A stretch of DNA of 64,000 nucleotides from Burkholderiaceae bacterium (GTDB taxonomy: Bacteria; Pseudomonadota; Gammaproteobacteria; Burkholderiales; Burkholderiaceae_C): the NCBI GenBank assembly GCA_026125795.1, contig JAHCKM010000001.1:682001-746000 (forward strand), in the 5' to 3' direction. Below, piece by piece: positions 35,212 to 44,290 of the stretch. The position numbers and the translations under genes are program-made. A model generated the notes under the pieces. That model was not told the origin of the DNA. It saw only the letters and a program-made list of their open reading frames with translations, and did not search any database. Positions within the stretch are counted from its first letter, which is position 1, and each line of letters opens with the position of its first letter.

Positions 35212-36432
35212 TCAGGCGGACAGGCTGGCGGTCCTGTCGCCAGGGTCTCGTTCGATGCGGCGAGGCAGTGCCGGCATTGGCTGGCTGCAAGCTTGCCATC
35301 GCCAGCCCGGGTCCGGGTTGTCCGGAGGTGCCACACCGCGCTCGATCCACAATGCGTGCGCGTCCTGTCCAGCATCGAGCAGCGTCGCTGCGGCGATCGC
35401 GGCCGCGGGCGGCGCGTTGTAGCGGAGACACCTTGCGAACATGCGGTGCTCGTGGACCAGGCGATCAATGAGTTGAAGGTCCAGCGCATCGTCGACTGGA
35501 ATCCATTGGCCGGTCACCGGCATCAATGTCACTTCTTCCAATTGAGGAACGCCAGCGTCGCTGAGGCCAAAGGTCGCCGCGGCGATCAGGTGAATCGTCG
35601 GAGTCGATCCCCACAGCGTCAGCGCGCGCTCGAAACGCTGCTCCAGCCGCCGGTACAACGCCGGGTCCATCATGAAAGCCTGATCGGGTACGTGCTTCGC
35701 GATTGCGTTGAAGCCGTAGCGGGAAGGATGCAGTTCCTTCACCTCGGCGATCAACAGCAGCAGGGGCCGCGACTTGTGGTTCGCCGACGAGGCCGCCTGT
35801 GTCCACTGCGACGTCCTGCGCGCATTGATGGCATCGCGATCGGCGATGACGAATGGCTCAGGGATGTACAGCCGTGCGGCGAGCGGCTCGCCGGCGACGA
35901 GCATGCTGGCGGTAGCACGCAGGAGATGCTGTCGCACGACCGCCCAGGTCCGTCGACCGGCGAAACCGGGATGCCATCGCGTCAGGTCGGCTTGCTCCCA
36001 CAAGTAATGCAGCAGCGCGCGCAGCGACAGGCGAGTGCTGGCCGCGGACGGTCCCGAGTCGGCTCCGACCGAAGCGGCCGAGGCCTGTCGTCCCTGTGCG
36101 CGGGTCAGCGAGAACCCCAATCTGAGCGAAATTCTTCCCGTCGCCGGGTTCTCGTTGATCGCCGTGCCCAGCAGCGCAGCGAGGCCAGACCACTCGGCTG
36201 GTGGCTCGTACGATAGGCAACCTGCCGCGTGCCGGTTCCCGGTGAACGGCATTCGCTTGATCAGGTATCCGTCGCCAAGACGAGCGATGTACATCTCGAT
36301 CCCCCCTTCTTGGCAGAGGCACAGCGGGCGCACCCGGTCGGCATGCGCCACGGCGACCGCAGCTTCAAACCGCTCGTCGCCTGGGGCGAGCACGTGGTCG
36401 CCGATGCGATAGCGGCACGCGGGCGATTCCAC
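35212..36432 (-). CDS. DUF1173 domain-containing protein
   Basis: A 406-residue DUF1173 protein, a family seen almost only on conjugative elements of Proteobacteria. Visible segments are PLCLCQEGGIEMYIARLGDG, KRMPFTGNRHAAGCLSYEPP and a C-terminal part with VTGQWIPVDDALDLQLIDRL. The early cysteines and His may bind metal. I placed the start at a GTG (36432) preceded by AGGAA, because the frame upstream is a shadow of LPD7. It overlaps nothing and is the last gene of the minus-strand transfer operon. Function unknown. Confidence 0.82.
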   Translation of the reverse strand: MESPACRYRIGDHVLAPGDERFEAAVAVAHADRVRPLCLCQEGGIEMYIARLGDGYLIKRMPFTGNRHAAGCLSYEPPAEWSGLAALLGTAINENPATGRISLRLGFSLTRAQGRQASAASVGADSGPSAASTRLSLRALLHYLWEQADLTRWHPGFAGRRTWAVVRQHLLRATASMLVAGEPLAARLYIPEPFVIADRDAINARRTSQWTQAASSANHKSRPLLLLIAEVKELHPSRYGFNAIAKHVPDQAFMMDPALYRRLEQRFERALTLWGSTPTIHLIAAATFGLSDAGVPQLEEVTLMPVTGQWIPVDDALDLQLIDRLVHEHRMFARCLRYNAPPAAAIAAATLLDAGQDAHALWIERGVAPPDNPDPGWRWQACSQPMPALPRRIERDPGDRTASLSA

Positions 36433-36440
36433 CGCCGTTC

Positions 36441-37478
36441 CTAGCGTGCCGGTGTGCGTTCGCGTGCACGCTCCGGTTCCGCTCGGGTCGGTGTGCTCTT
36501 GCTCGGGCTGGGCGCCGTGCGGTCGTAGACCTTGATCCTGTGCACCTCGCCTGCGGCCAGGCGCTTGCTCAGATTGGCGGCGGCCGCGGCCATGATCGCG
36601 TCGCGGCGCTGCGCCGGCACGCGTTGCCCAACGAGCACGGCCTCGAGCGCCGCCAACACGGTCTTGCGGCTGCCGCTGCCGCGCGCACAAGCCTTGTGGG
36701 CGGTCGAAGGTGGAGCGCCGGTCGACTCGATGCGGTTCACCTGCCGGGCTTCGCGCTCCTTGCGCAGCAACTCCTCGTCGCCCGGCACCGGCTCGTACCC
36801 AACCGTTCGAACCCCGCGCACCGAGGCTTCGAGCCAGACCATGCGCCTGAAATCGTCGTGGCCTGAGACGCGCAGCGCATGCCATTGGCGTGCCTGGGCC
36901 ACGTCGACCATGGACCGGGCGACCGACGGACTGTTGGTATCGGTGCTCAGCTTGAACGCCGACTCGGTGAACGCGACGCGCGAGGTGTCGCCGCGGTATC
37001 GGTATTCGTTGTGCCCGATCGGCTTGTCGCCGATCGTGGCCAGTGCGCGTTTGATGACGTAGCGCTCGTTCAATGCGTTCTGCAGGCGCGCGAGCGCGGC
37101 GGCGCGCTCGGCCTCGGCGTCGATGCGAGCCAGTGCGGCTTCGGGCTGCGCTGGCGCCGGCCGTGCCGACTCGGCTGGCGCGGTTCGGTTCTGAGCAGGG
37201 TCGGGACGCTGCCAGACGTTGCCCACCTTGAGCACCGGCGTGCGGCGCCCTTCGTCGTCGATGGCGTTGAAGCGAACGGCACCGAGCTGATCGGCTTTGA
37301 GGACCATCTCGTCGAAGGTCTTGGTGCGGTAGGTCACTTCCGCGAACGGATCTCGCAGCTCGAATCGAGCGGAGATGTGCTCGTCGAGCGTGCGAGCGGC
37401 AGCCTTGGTGATCGCCGCACGGGTCACCGGCTCGACGGAGCCGCCGGGTGCGCGGTTCGGAACGGGCGTGTCGTCCAT
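36441..37478 (-). CDS. LPD7-domain protein of the transfer operon
   Basis: A 345-residue protein with the large polyvalent-protein-associated domain 7. Characteristic parts are RYRGDTSRVAFTESAFKLST, VARSMVDVAQARQWHALRV and MVWLEASVRGVRTVGYEPVP. LPD7 is usually attached to relaxases or primases; here it stands alone, with an N-terminal low-complexity linker (residues 95-115) and a basic C-terminus. The ATG at 37478 is preferred because AAGGAG lies five bases upstream; the GTG two codons earlier sits inside that site. Probably handles transferred DNA together with the DUF1173 protein. Confidence 0.82.
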   Translation of the reverse strand: MDDTPVPNRAPGGSVEPVTRAAITKAAARTLDEHISARFELRDPFAEVTYRTKTFDEMVLKADQLGAVRFNAIDDEGRRTPVLKVGNVWQRPDPAQNRTAPAESARPAPAQPEAALARIDAEAERAAALARLQNALNERYVIKRALATIGDKPIGHNEYRYRGDTSRVAFTESAFKLSTDTNSPSVARSMVDVAQARQWHALRVSGHDDFRRMVWLEASVRGVRTVGYEPVPGDEELLRKEREARQVNRIESTGAPPSTAHKACARGSGSRKTVLAALEAVLVGQRVPAQRRDAIMAAAAANLSKRLAAGEVHRIKVYDRTAPSPSKSTPTRAEPERARERTPAR

Positions 37479-37496
37479 GGTCACTCCTTCCGTGCG

Positions 37497-38216
37497 TCAC
37501 GGTGTTGGCGGGCCGGAGCTCGTCCTGGCCAAGGCGTCTTGCGGCCGCGCGACCGGCGCCTGGCGGTAGATCTCAATCTCAACCCGTCGATTCAGAGCGC
37601 GGCCCGCGGGGGTTGCGTTGTCCGCTGCGTGATCGCCGATCGGTTGCCAGGTCGTGCGGATGCGGTCGCGTTCGACACCGGCGCGCACCAGGAACGCCTC
37701 AACGGCGGCCACGCGCCGGCGTGCGATGTGGCTTTCAGCGGGGGACTCAATGGCGCCGTCGGTGCGGCCGCGCAACACCACCAGCGGAGCCGTGCGGGCC
37801 TCGTCGATCAAGCGTGATGCCTCGACCTCTGAAATCGTCAGGTCTGCGCTGCCGAAGGCGAAGCGCACCGGCATCACGACGTTGGCCGAGGCCGATGTGC
37901 CGTTGGTTGCTGCGATGCTCTGGGCCAGAGCCTTCTCGCGTTCGATCAGCCGCTCGAGCGCCTGCTGGTGCGCCATTTGCTGTTGCACCGTTTGTGCCAT
38001 CGCGATGGCACCGACGTCGGCCTTGCGTTGGTTCTCGGCGGCAACGATGCGTGTGTTGTCGAGGTCGTGGCGGCACGATTGCAGCTCCACGGCCATGGCC
38101 GTGTTGACAGGCCGCCGGCGCGATTCGTCGGCCTTCGGCGGCTTGGGCGGCGTGGTGCAGGACGCGAGGGCCAGCAGCCAGATCAACCATGGCGTGGCCG
38201 AAGATCGTTGCGGCAT
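37497..38216 (-). CDS. OmpA-family lipoprotein
   Basis: A 239-residue protein with a lipoprotein signal (WLIWLLALASC, Cys at about residue 20) and a C-terminal OmpA/MotB peptidoglycan-binding domain: RFAFGSADLTISEVEASRLI, then VVLRGRTDGAI and ALNRRVEIEIYRQAP. Between them is a helical Gln/Glu-rich stretch. It sits 12 bases behind virD4 in the transfer operon and might anchor the secretion apparatus to the cell wall. It may also supply the VirB7-like lipoprotein role, since no separate virB7 is seen, but that is speculative. Confidence 0.85.
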   Translation of the reverse strand: MPQRSSATPWLIWLLALASCTTPPKPPKADESRRRPVNTAMAVELQSCRHDLDNTRIVAAENQRKADVGAIAMAQTVQQQMAHQQALERLIEREKALAQSIAATNGTSASANVVMPVRFAFGSADLTISEVEASRLIDEARTAPLVVLRGRTDGAIESPAESHIARRRVAAVEAFLVRAGVERDRIRTTWQPIGDHAADNATPAGRALNRRVEIEIYRQAPVARPQDALARTSSGPPTP

Positions 38217-38228
38217 GGCGGTTTCCCT

Positions 38229-40229
38229 TCAGGCGGTTTCGGGCTGAACCGAGCGCTCGGGCGATTGCAGACCGGACGACTCGGGTTCGATGGCACCGCC
38301 TGCGGGCTCGCGCGCCGGTGACACTCGGCTCAGCTCGAAGAAGTCGTTCACGCACGCTTCGATCTCCGCAGGCGTTTGCGCAGTGCCAAAGTCAGGCAGT
38401 GCATCGACAGGCAGTGCGAGCTGCTCGATGTTCAGCGTTTGGTCGGCCGGCAGTTCGTCAGGCGCGAATGTCTGCCGCTGCTCGACCCGCGCGACATGTA
38501 GGTTCATGTCCAGCACCGGCACGGCCGGTGGCGAGAGCAGGCGGTCCGCGAAGACACGCTCGCGGTGGTAGCGAATCTTGTCGCCGAGGATCGGTTTGCA
38601 GTTCTCGAGCACGACCACCAGGCGCTCCGAGCCGAGTTCCTTGAACTCCTGCGGCAGCAGCAGCGCTCGCCGTTGGTCGGAATCGTTGCGGCTGATCGTG
38701 GTTTGTCCGCGGCCGCTGAAGGAGCGACTGCGTCCGCGCGAAGTCGCGCGCTCGGTGAAGTGACCGAGCATTGCGCTGTACTCCTCGGCGTCGCGTTGTT
38801 CCCGCGGCGCAAACAGGATCTGCAGGCCGTGGTTGGTGGCGAACGTCCGCGCTTCCTTGTCGCCGTAGACGGCGTCGAGCTGCGACATCGCCTGCACGAC
38901 CGTCAGCAGGCGCAGGTTGTAGCCGGTCAGGAAGGCGGCAGCGCTGCTGATCATGCTGACCCGGCCCATGGCCGTGAACTCGTCGTTCACCAGCAGACAC
39001 TGCAGCGCCAGGCTTCGGTCCTGCTGCGGCAGCGTGCGCGTGTTCAGGTTCACAAACTGCGAGAAGAACAGGCTCAGCAGCGGCCGTGCGCTGGCCAGGC
39101 GGTTGGGCGGAACCCGCACATAGATCGACATTCGCCGGCGCCGCACATCTTCGAGCCGGAAGTCGCTCGCGCTGGTGGCCGCGTCGACGATCGCATCGGC
39201 GAACACCACGAGCGGGGCGTTGAACGTGGCGACGATGCTGGACAGCGTGTTCTCTGAGTTCGACAGCAGCCGCTGCAGGGCGTCGGTGCACTGGTCGGAC
39301 AGCGGCCGACCCATTTCTTGACGCTCACGGATCACGGCTGCGAAGTGGTCCTTGATCGGCTGGCCCTTGCCGGATGACTGCCGCAGCATCTCGCCGATCG
39401 TGCGAGGCAGGGTAGGGGTTTCGAGCAGGTACAGGCCAATGCCGAGGAACAGGTTGCGCGCCTGGTCGTTGAAGAACGCCTCCGACGACGTGGACGTTCC
39501 CTCGTTCGGAAAGAACACCTGCCCGATCGCCAGCAAGTCGCCGACGCGGTGCAGCGCACTCGTGCGCACCGTGCTCAGCGGGTTCCAGCGATGGCTGCAC
39601 GCGCCTTCGTCGAACGGCGAGAACGCGTAGACCTCCTGACGGTGCCGTGCCCGGTAGCCGGCGGTGACGTCGAAGTTCTCGCCTTTGATGTCGAGCACGA
39701 CCACCGAGTCCGGCCAGTTCAGCAGGTTCGGGATCACGACGCCGACGCCTTTGCCGCTGCGCGTCGGCGCCGACAGCATCACCGACAACTGCCCATGCAG
39801 CGACAGAAACCGCCGGCCGTACCGGCCGACCAGGATGCCAGGGGAGTTGCCTTTGGAGGAGCGCAACAGCCCTGCTCGCATGATCTCGCGCCGCGTCGCG
39901 AATCGCGCGTCGCCGTGCAGTGGTCGCCGCCCCTGCAATGCGACCACGAAGGCCATCGGCACAAGCACACCGAGTGCAAGGCCGGGGAGGGCAATCGACG
40001 CGACCAGCTTCTTGCGCAGCGGCGGGTCGGCGGCGTAGCGCTGCCAGTACACGACGATGCTGAGGATCTGCGCTTGCCCTGGATCGGCTTTGTTGAGCAG
40101 CAGGAACAGGACACCGGCGACGTAGGCCGCTGCGGCTGCTGCCGCCAACACCGTGAGCACGACGAACAACGATGCCCCCACGCGGTGGCTTATCGACCAG
40201 GCGGGCATCGGAACTGTCGGTGCACTCAT
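38229..40229 (-). CDS. virD4: VirD4/TraG-type coupling protein
   Basis: A 666-residue type IV coupling ATPase that links the relaxosome to the secretion channel. Two N-terminal membrane helices (residues about 16-50 and 78-100) are followed by Walker A in MLSAPTRSGKGVGVVIPNLL, then VVLDIKGENFDVTAGYRARH, Walker B in CLLVNDEFTAMGRV and a conserved Gln in LTVVQAMSQLDAVYG. The acidic C-terminal tail of about 100 residues is typical. It overlaps virB11 by ATGA. Confidence 0.95.
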   Translation of the reverse strand: MSAPTVPMPAWSISHRVGASLFVVLTVLAAAAAAAYVAGVLFLLLNKADPGQAQILSIVVYWQRYAADPPLRKKLVASIALPGLALGVLVPMAFVVALQGRRPLHGDARFATRREIMRAGLLRSSKGNSPGILVGRYGRRFLSLHGQLSVMLSAPTRSGKGVGVVIPNLLNWPDSVVVLDIKGENFDVTAGYRARHRQEVYAFSPFDEGACSHRWNPLSTVRTSALHRVGDLLAIGQVFFPNEGTSTSSEAFFNDQARNLFLGIGLYLLETPTLPRTIGEMLRQSSGKGQPIKDHFAAVIRERQEMGRPLSDQCTDALQRLLSNSENTLSSIVATFNAPLVVFADAIVDAATSASDFRLEDVRRRRMSIYVRVPPNRLASARPLLSLFFSQFVNLNTRTLPQQDRSLALQCLLVNDEFTAMGRVSMISSAAAFLTGYNLRLLTVVQAMSQLDAVYGDKEARTFATNHGLQILFAPREQRDAEEYSAMLGHFTERATSRGRSRSFSGRGQTTISRNDSDQRRALLLPQEFKELGSERLVVVLENCKPILGDKIRYHRERVFADRLLSPPAVPVLDMNLHVARVEQRQTFAPDELPADQTLNIEQLALPVDALPDFGTAQTPAEIEACVNDFFELSRVSPAREPAGGAIEPESSGLQSPERSVQPETA

Positions 40230-41263
40230 GGCCGCGCCGCGACGCGCTGCCCGCGCGGCTCATAGAAGAGTTCAGAGATGAAGCGGCCGCGCTCGTCGCG
40301 ATCGAACTGCACGATGACATCGATCACGATGCGCAACAGGCGCTGGATCTCATCCATCCGCAGACCGGCGCCGCCGCCGCTCTCGCGGATCATCAAGGCC
40401 ATCTGCTCGAGCGCGAGCGCGCAACTGCCGGCGTGCACGCTGGTGATGCTGCCGGGGTGGCCCGACGCAGCCAAGCGCACGAAGTAGAAGCACTCGTCGC
40501 CGCGCACCTCCGCCAGAAAGATCCGATCCGGCTTCATGCGCAGGCAGGCTTCGAGCAGCGATTTGGCGCTGACGCGCGCCGTCCCTTGCGCGCCTTTGCT
40601 GTAGAAGAGGTGGACGGCGTTCGGGTGGTTCGGCAGCGTCAGCTCGGCGGCGTCCTGGATCGTGATCAGCCGCTCGTGCTGCGGGACTTCCTCGACGAGG
40701 CCTTTGATGAAGGTGGTCTTTCCCGATCCGGTCTTGCCGCTGACGACGATGGTCTGGTGCTTGCGCACGGCCAGCCGCAGGAACGCCGCCCATCGGCCAG
40801 ACTGCCTGAGGGAGAGGAGTTCTTGTTCGAAGAGCTGCAGCTCGTTGTCGGTCTTCGTTGGAGCGGTGCGCTCGAACAGCCCCTCGCGCTCGAAGTCGTC
40901 GAGCCGCTTGATCAAGTGGGACGGCTTGCGCACCGTGATCGACACGGTACCGCGTGGCACCGCCGGCGGGATCACGAACTGGATGCGCTCGCCGCTCGGC
41001 AGCGTGGCGGACAGGAGTGGGCGCTCCTGGTTGATCTGCTGGTCACAGAAGGTGGCCACCGCGGTGGCCAGCGACAGGCAGCGCTCCTGCGTCATCTGGG
41101 GCGCGGCCACGGCTTGCCAGCCCGAGGTGGTTTCGACGAGCAGCTCGCCGGGGCGGTTGATGCAGACCTCGAGCACGCCGGGTGCGTCGAGCTGCGCGCG
41201 CAGCGGCCGCAGGAACTCCACCACCGAGGTGGCGTCGCCGCACCAGCCGTCGGTCTCGCTCAT
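40226..41263 (-). CDS. virB11: VirB11-type secretion ATPase
   Basis: A 345-residue hexameric ATPase of the type IV secretion system. Walker A is VVSGKTGSGKTTFIKGLVEE near residue 180, followed by the Asp box in IQDAAELTLPNHPNAVHLF, Walker B in PDRIFLAEVRGDECF and the His box in GHPGSITSVHAGS. The start overlaps virB10 and the stop overlaps virD4. It powers pilus assembly and substrate transport at the inner membrane. Confidence 0.95.
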   Translation of the reverse strand: MSETDGWCGDATSVVEFLRPLRAQLDAPGVLEVCINRPGELLVETTSGWQAVAAPQMTQERCLSLATAVATFCDQQINQERPLLSATLPSGERIQFVIPPAVPRGTVSITVRKPSHLIKRLDDFEREGLFERTAPTKTDNELQLFEQELLSLRQSGRWAAFLRLAVRKHQTIVVSGKTGSGKTTFIKGLVEEVPQHERLITIQDAAELTLPNHPNAVHLFYSKGAQGTARVSAKSLLEACLRMKPDRIFLAEVRGDECFYFVRLAASGHPGSITSVHAGSCALALEQMALMIRESGGGAGLRMDEIQRLLRIVIDVIVQFDRDERGRFISELFYEPRGQRVAARP

Positions 41264-42639
41264 CGCGGCACCACCTTGAGGTCGTAGACGCTCGAGAAGT
41301 CGACATCGCGCGCGACATAGATGCCGACGATGCCGCCCTGGTTCTGGTAGATCAGCGGCGGGATGTTGATCGTGCTGTCGAGCACCTTCTCGGCCAGTTT
41401 GCTGGCGTTCGACGTGGTCGACGACAGCACGATCGTGTCGCCCTGGCGCTCGTTGGACTGGTTCTGGATGATGAGCTGCACCGAATCGTCGATCACCGAC
41501 AGCAGCAGCGCAGCTCCGATACGCTCGCCCCAGCGGTTGTCGACGTGGCCATCGATGCCGGACTCGCCGAGCGCTCCGGTGCCGGGCGAGTCGATGTCGA
41601 CCGTCACGCCGTGCGGCGTTCGGAGGCGCGTCCACAACACCGGAATGCGCACGGTGCCCGGCCGCACGGATGTCACGCGGTATTCGCCGTCGAGGTGCGA
41701 GCCACGCTCGACGAGCAGCACGCGACCATCGTCGCTGTAGACATTGCGCTGCACCTGGCAGCCGACCAGGCCCGAGGTGGCACTGATCACCTTCGTCTTG
41801 AGCGCGCAGGTGAATGCGGTGCCTTTGGGGAGCGTGAGGCTGCGGTTGCCCAGTTGACCGGCTTCCACACGCGATGTCGATGAGCCTTGCAGCGCGCCGC
41901 CGAACAAGCCAGACGATCCGCCAGTCGCCGACTTGCCCGCTCCCCTTGGATCCGAAAGCGGAGGAACGCCGACTGTCGTGCGGGGTACCGCCGAGGGCTG
42001 CTGCACGGCCTCTCGAGTCGCCAGCGCCGTGCTTCGCGTCAGCGTGTCCATGAGGCCTTGCAGTTGGCGCTGGTAGTCCTCGAGGTTGCGCGCGGTCGCG
42101 GCCAGTGGGTCATCGGTGGGTCGAGCCGGTCCGGAGTTGATGTCCGTCGTCGTGGGCTCTCGGCTCGGTGCCGCGCGCGTCGACGGCGACTGCGGCTTCG
42201 CCGTCACCAACATTGCCGGCGCGTCTTCCGGCAATACGGGCTTGGAGCCGCTTGGCGTGGCGGCGTTGCCACTGCCGCGCCGGAGCCCGATCGGTGCCGC
42301 TTCCTCGGCGGTGGGTATCAGCGCGGGGATGCGTGGGGCCGAGGTAGCAGGTTCCGATGCGCGCGCACGGCTCAGCAGCTCGAGCTTGCGTGGCTCGGAG
42401 GTCGCCGCGACCGGACGGTCGCCGAGTTGCTTCTGTTCGGCCTCGTCGGTCTTCTTGCCGCTCGCGGTGCAGCGCTGGATCGAGAACGCGGATACCGCGA
42501 TCAGCGAGGCGACGAGTACGCCGACCGTGAACAGGCTCTTGCGGGACATGGTGCTGGGCCGGGGCTGCGCGACGTCGGGGATTCCGGCCTCGCCGGGCAG
42601 CGGTGCAAGCGTGCGATCGTCGTTGTCGGGTTCACTCAT
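41260..42639 (-). CDS. virB10: VirB10-type channel protein
   Basis: A 459-residue protein spanning both membranes. A cytoplasmic head is followed by one helix (SLFTVGVLVASLIAVSAFSI, about residues 35-55), a long Pro/Ser/Thr-rich periplasmic linker and the conserved C-terminal beta-barrel domain: LPKGTAFTCALKTKVISATS, RVLLVERGSHLDGEYR and RWGERIGAALLLSVIDD. The ATG giving MSEPDNDD overlaps virB9 by eight bases. It senses ATP hydrolysis and opens the outer-membrane channel. Confidence 0.95.
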   Translation of the reverse strand: MSEPDNDDRTLAPLPGEAGIPDVAQPRPSTMSRKSLFTVGVLVASLIAVSAFSIQRCTASGKKTDEAEQKQLGDRPVAATSEPRKLELLSRARASEPATSAPRIPALIPTAEEAAPIGLRRGSGNAATPSGSKPVLPEDAPAMLVTAKPQSPSTRAAPSREPTTTDINSGPARPTDDPLAATARNLEDYQRQLQGLMDTLTRSTALATREAVQQPSAVPRTTVGVPPLSDPRGAGKSATGGSSGLFGGALQGSSTSRVEAGQLGNRSLTLPKGTAFTCALKTKVISATSGLVGCQVQRNVYSDDGRVLLVERGSHLDGEYRVTSVRPGTVRIPVLWTRLRTPHGVTVDIDSPGTGALGESGIDGHVDNRWGERIGAALLLSVIDDSVQLIIQNQSNERQGDTIVLSSTTSNASKLAEKVLDSTINIPPLIYQNQGGIVGIYVARDVDFSSVYDLKVVPR

Positions 42640-43522
42640 GGTGTGGCTCCGGCTGCTTGACTTCGCGCCGCACGCCGAGGACGGTGGTGTGGCCCACTGT
42701 TGGAGCGCCATCGAGATCGAACGCGTCGTTCCAGACCGCGACGACGGCGTGCCCGGCGCGCAGCGTCAGCCGGCGGCTCACCCGGTCGACGACCAAAAGG
42801 TCGTCTTCCATGCGAGTGTTGACCAGCGTCTCGCTGCCGTTGCCGAGCACATGGAACACGGCGGGCACTTCGCGATTGCCCGGAAAGCGCAAGTAGGTGA
42901 AGCGGCCGTCGTCGAAGATCAGCGCCGGCACGATGTCGTCGGACGCGTCGCCCTCGGCGATCGAGTACGCCGAGTTGAGAACCTGCGGCTTGGCCTTCAG
43001 GCGCTCGGTGAGGAGTTCCACCGGGGGAGAGGGCGGCGCCGCAGCGATTGGCGGCTGTTGCGGTATCGGCGCCTCGGCGACCGCGGCGGCCGGTCGAATC
43101 ATCGGGCGCGGTTGCGGTGCCTTGACCGTGAGTCGGTAGACCGGCTGCTTGGGGTCGGAGTCTGCCAGCACGACGAACCGGAACGCATGGCTGCGTCGGT
43201 CGGTGACCACCACGAGATTGTTTGGCGTGGACGCGGTGCTCTTGGGTTTGACGAAGATGTTGCGGCCGCCAGGCTGAGCCGAGATGCACCACGCCGCATC
43301 GGCCTTGGTGCAGTCACCGCCCAGACCGGCCGCGACCTCGGTGATCGCCTCGTCGGCATCGAGCGAGATCAACGTGACCACGCCACGCTTGACCGGCACC
43401 GTGATGACGGATTGCGCGTCATAGCTGATCTGGCGCAGCCGCACGTCCGAGCCTTCGCTGTCGGCCGCGGCAGCCGCGTGGAGCGCGACGGCCAGCGCAA
43501 CGACGATCGGTTGCTTGCTCAT
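42632..43522 (-). CDS. virB9: VirB9-type outer-membrane core protein
   Basis: A 296-residue periplasmic protein with a signal peptide (MSKQPIVVALAVALHAAAA). The N-terminal CagX/VirB9 domain shows RLRQISYDAQSVITVPVKRG and GGRNIFVKPKSTASTPNNLV. The C-terminal domain has PALIFDDGRFTYLRFPGNRE and ETLVNTRMEDDLLVVDRV. A Pro-rich linker near residues 145-180 separates them. It forms the outer ring of the channel with VirB10 (and VirB7, for which no gene is visible). Confidence 0.94.
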   Translation of the reverse strand: MSKQPIVVALAVALHAAAAADSEGSDVRLRQISYDAQSVITVPVKRGVVTLISLDADEAITEVAAGLGGDCTKADAAWCISAQPGGRNIFVKPKSTASTPNNLVVVTDRRSHAFRFVVLADSDPKQPVYRLTVKAPQPRPMIRPAAAVAEAPIPQQPPIAAAPPSPPVELLTERLKAKPQVLNSAYSIAEGDASDDIVPALIFDDGRFTYLRFPGNREVPAVFHVLGNGSETLVNTRMEDDLLVVDRVSRRLTLRAGHAVVAVWNDAFDLDGAPTVGHTTVLGVRREVKQPEPHHE

Positions 43523-44280
43523 GGCTTGGACGGTCCAGACTGCGTGTTGATCTCCGGATCGGAGCGGTAAGCAGTCACGACGAAGCCGAATGGGTTCTCC
43601 AGGCGATCGCGTTCCTTGGCCAGCACCTTGGGCTGGTACTGGTAGACGATGCTGGCAACGTGCCGCGTGGTGACCTCGGGCAGGTTGCGGTCGACGAGGC
43701 GCACGACCTTGTCGTAGGTGACAGTGCCTTCGCCGCGGTTGCCGCTGCGTCCGGTCGGCGCCAAACGCACGCCGACGATCTGGATGCGCCAGTCCTCGGC
43801 GGCAGCGATCTTCTTCTGCAGTGCATGGTCGCCTTCGAACTGCCGGCTGTAGTCGGCGAAGACCGCGGGGATGGCCATGCGCGCGACGCGATCGAAGTCG
43901 CGCTGCAGGAACATCCAGCTATAGCCTTCGCGTGCGCGGACGAAGGTGGCGAGGTTGTGCTTGTCGAGCGCTTCCATCGGAGGGATGGTCTCGACGCTGA
44001 GGCGTTGCTGGATCGTGGCTTCACCGGTGACGCGGTCGACCACGATTGGGACTTCGACGACGCGACGCAGCGGGCCTTGGGCAAACACGGCGGCAATGCC
44101 GATAAGGGCGAGCACCAAGCCGGCGGTGGCGACCCACCACGCGCGTTGTTCCGAGCGTTCGAGCATCAGCGCGCGGTCAACCTCCCAGCCGAGGTTGGCG
44201 TGGTGGGGCTCTTGGCCCGAGGCATCCGGCAATGCAGCAGCTCGACCCGGCCCCACGCCGGGGTTGATGACGGCGCTCAT
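43519..44280 (-). CDS. virB8: VirB8-type inner-membrane scaffold protein
   Basis: A 253-residue bitopic protein. One helix (WWVATAGLVLALIGIAAVFA, residues 47-68) is followed by the periplasmic NTF2-like VirB8 domain, with ATFVRAREGYSWMFLQRDFD and GTVTYDKVVRLVDRNLPEVT. It nucleates assembly of the secretion apparatus. Start overlaps nothing; the stop overlaps virB9 by ATGA. Confidence 0.94.
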   Translation of the reverse strand: MSAVINPGVGPGRAAALPDASGQEPHHANLGWEVDRALMLERSEQRAWWVATAGLVLALIGIAAVFAQGPLRRVVEVPIVVDRVTGEATIQQRLSVETIPPMEALDKHNLATFVRAREGYSWMFLQRDFDRVARMAIPAVFADYSRQFEGDHALQKKIAAAEDWRIQIVGVRLAPTGRSGNRGEGTVTYDKVVRLVDRNLPEVTTRHVASIVYQYQPKVLAKERDRLENPFGFVVTAYRSDPEINTQSGPSKP

Positions 44281-44290
44281 GGTCTCCTCG

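Noticed and set aside
34885-36216. 443-codon plus-strand frame over the SRAP and DUF1173 genes
   Set aside because: Shadow of both real genes, with no recognisable domain.
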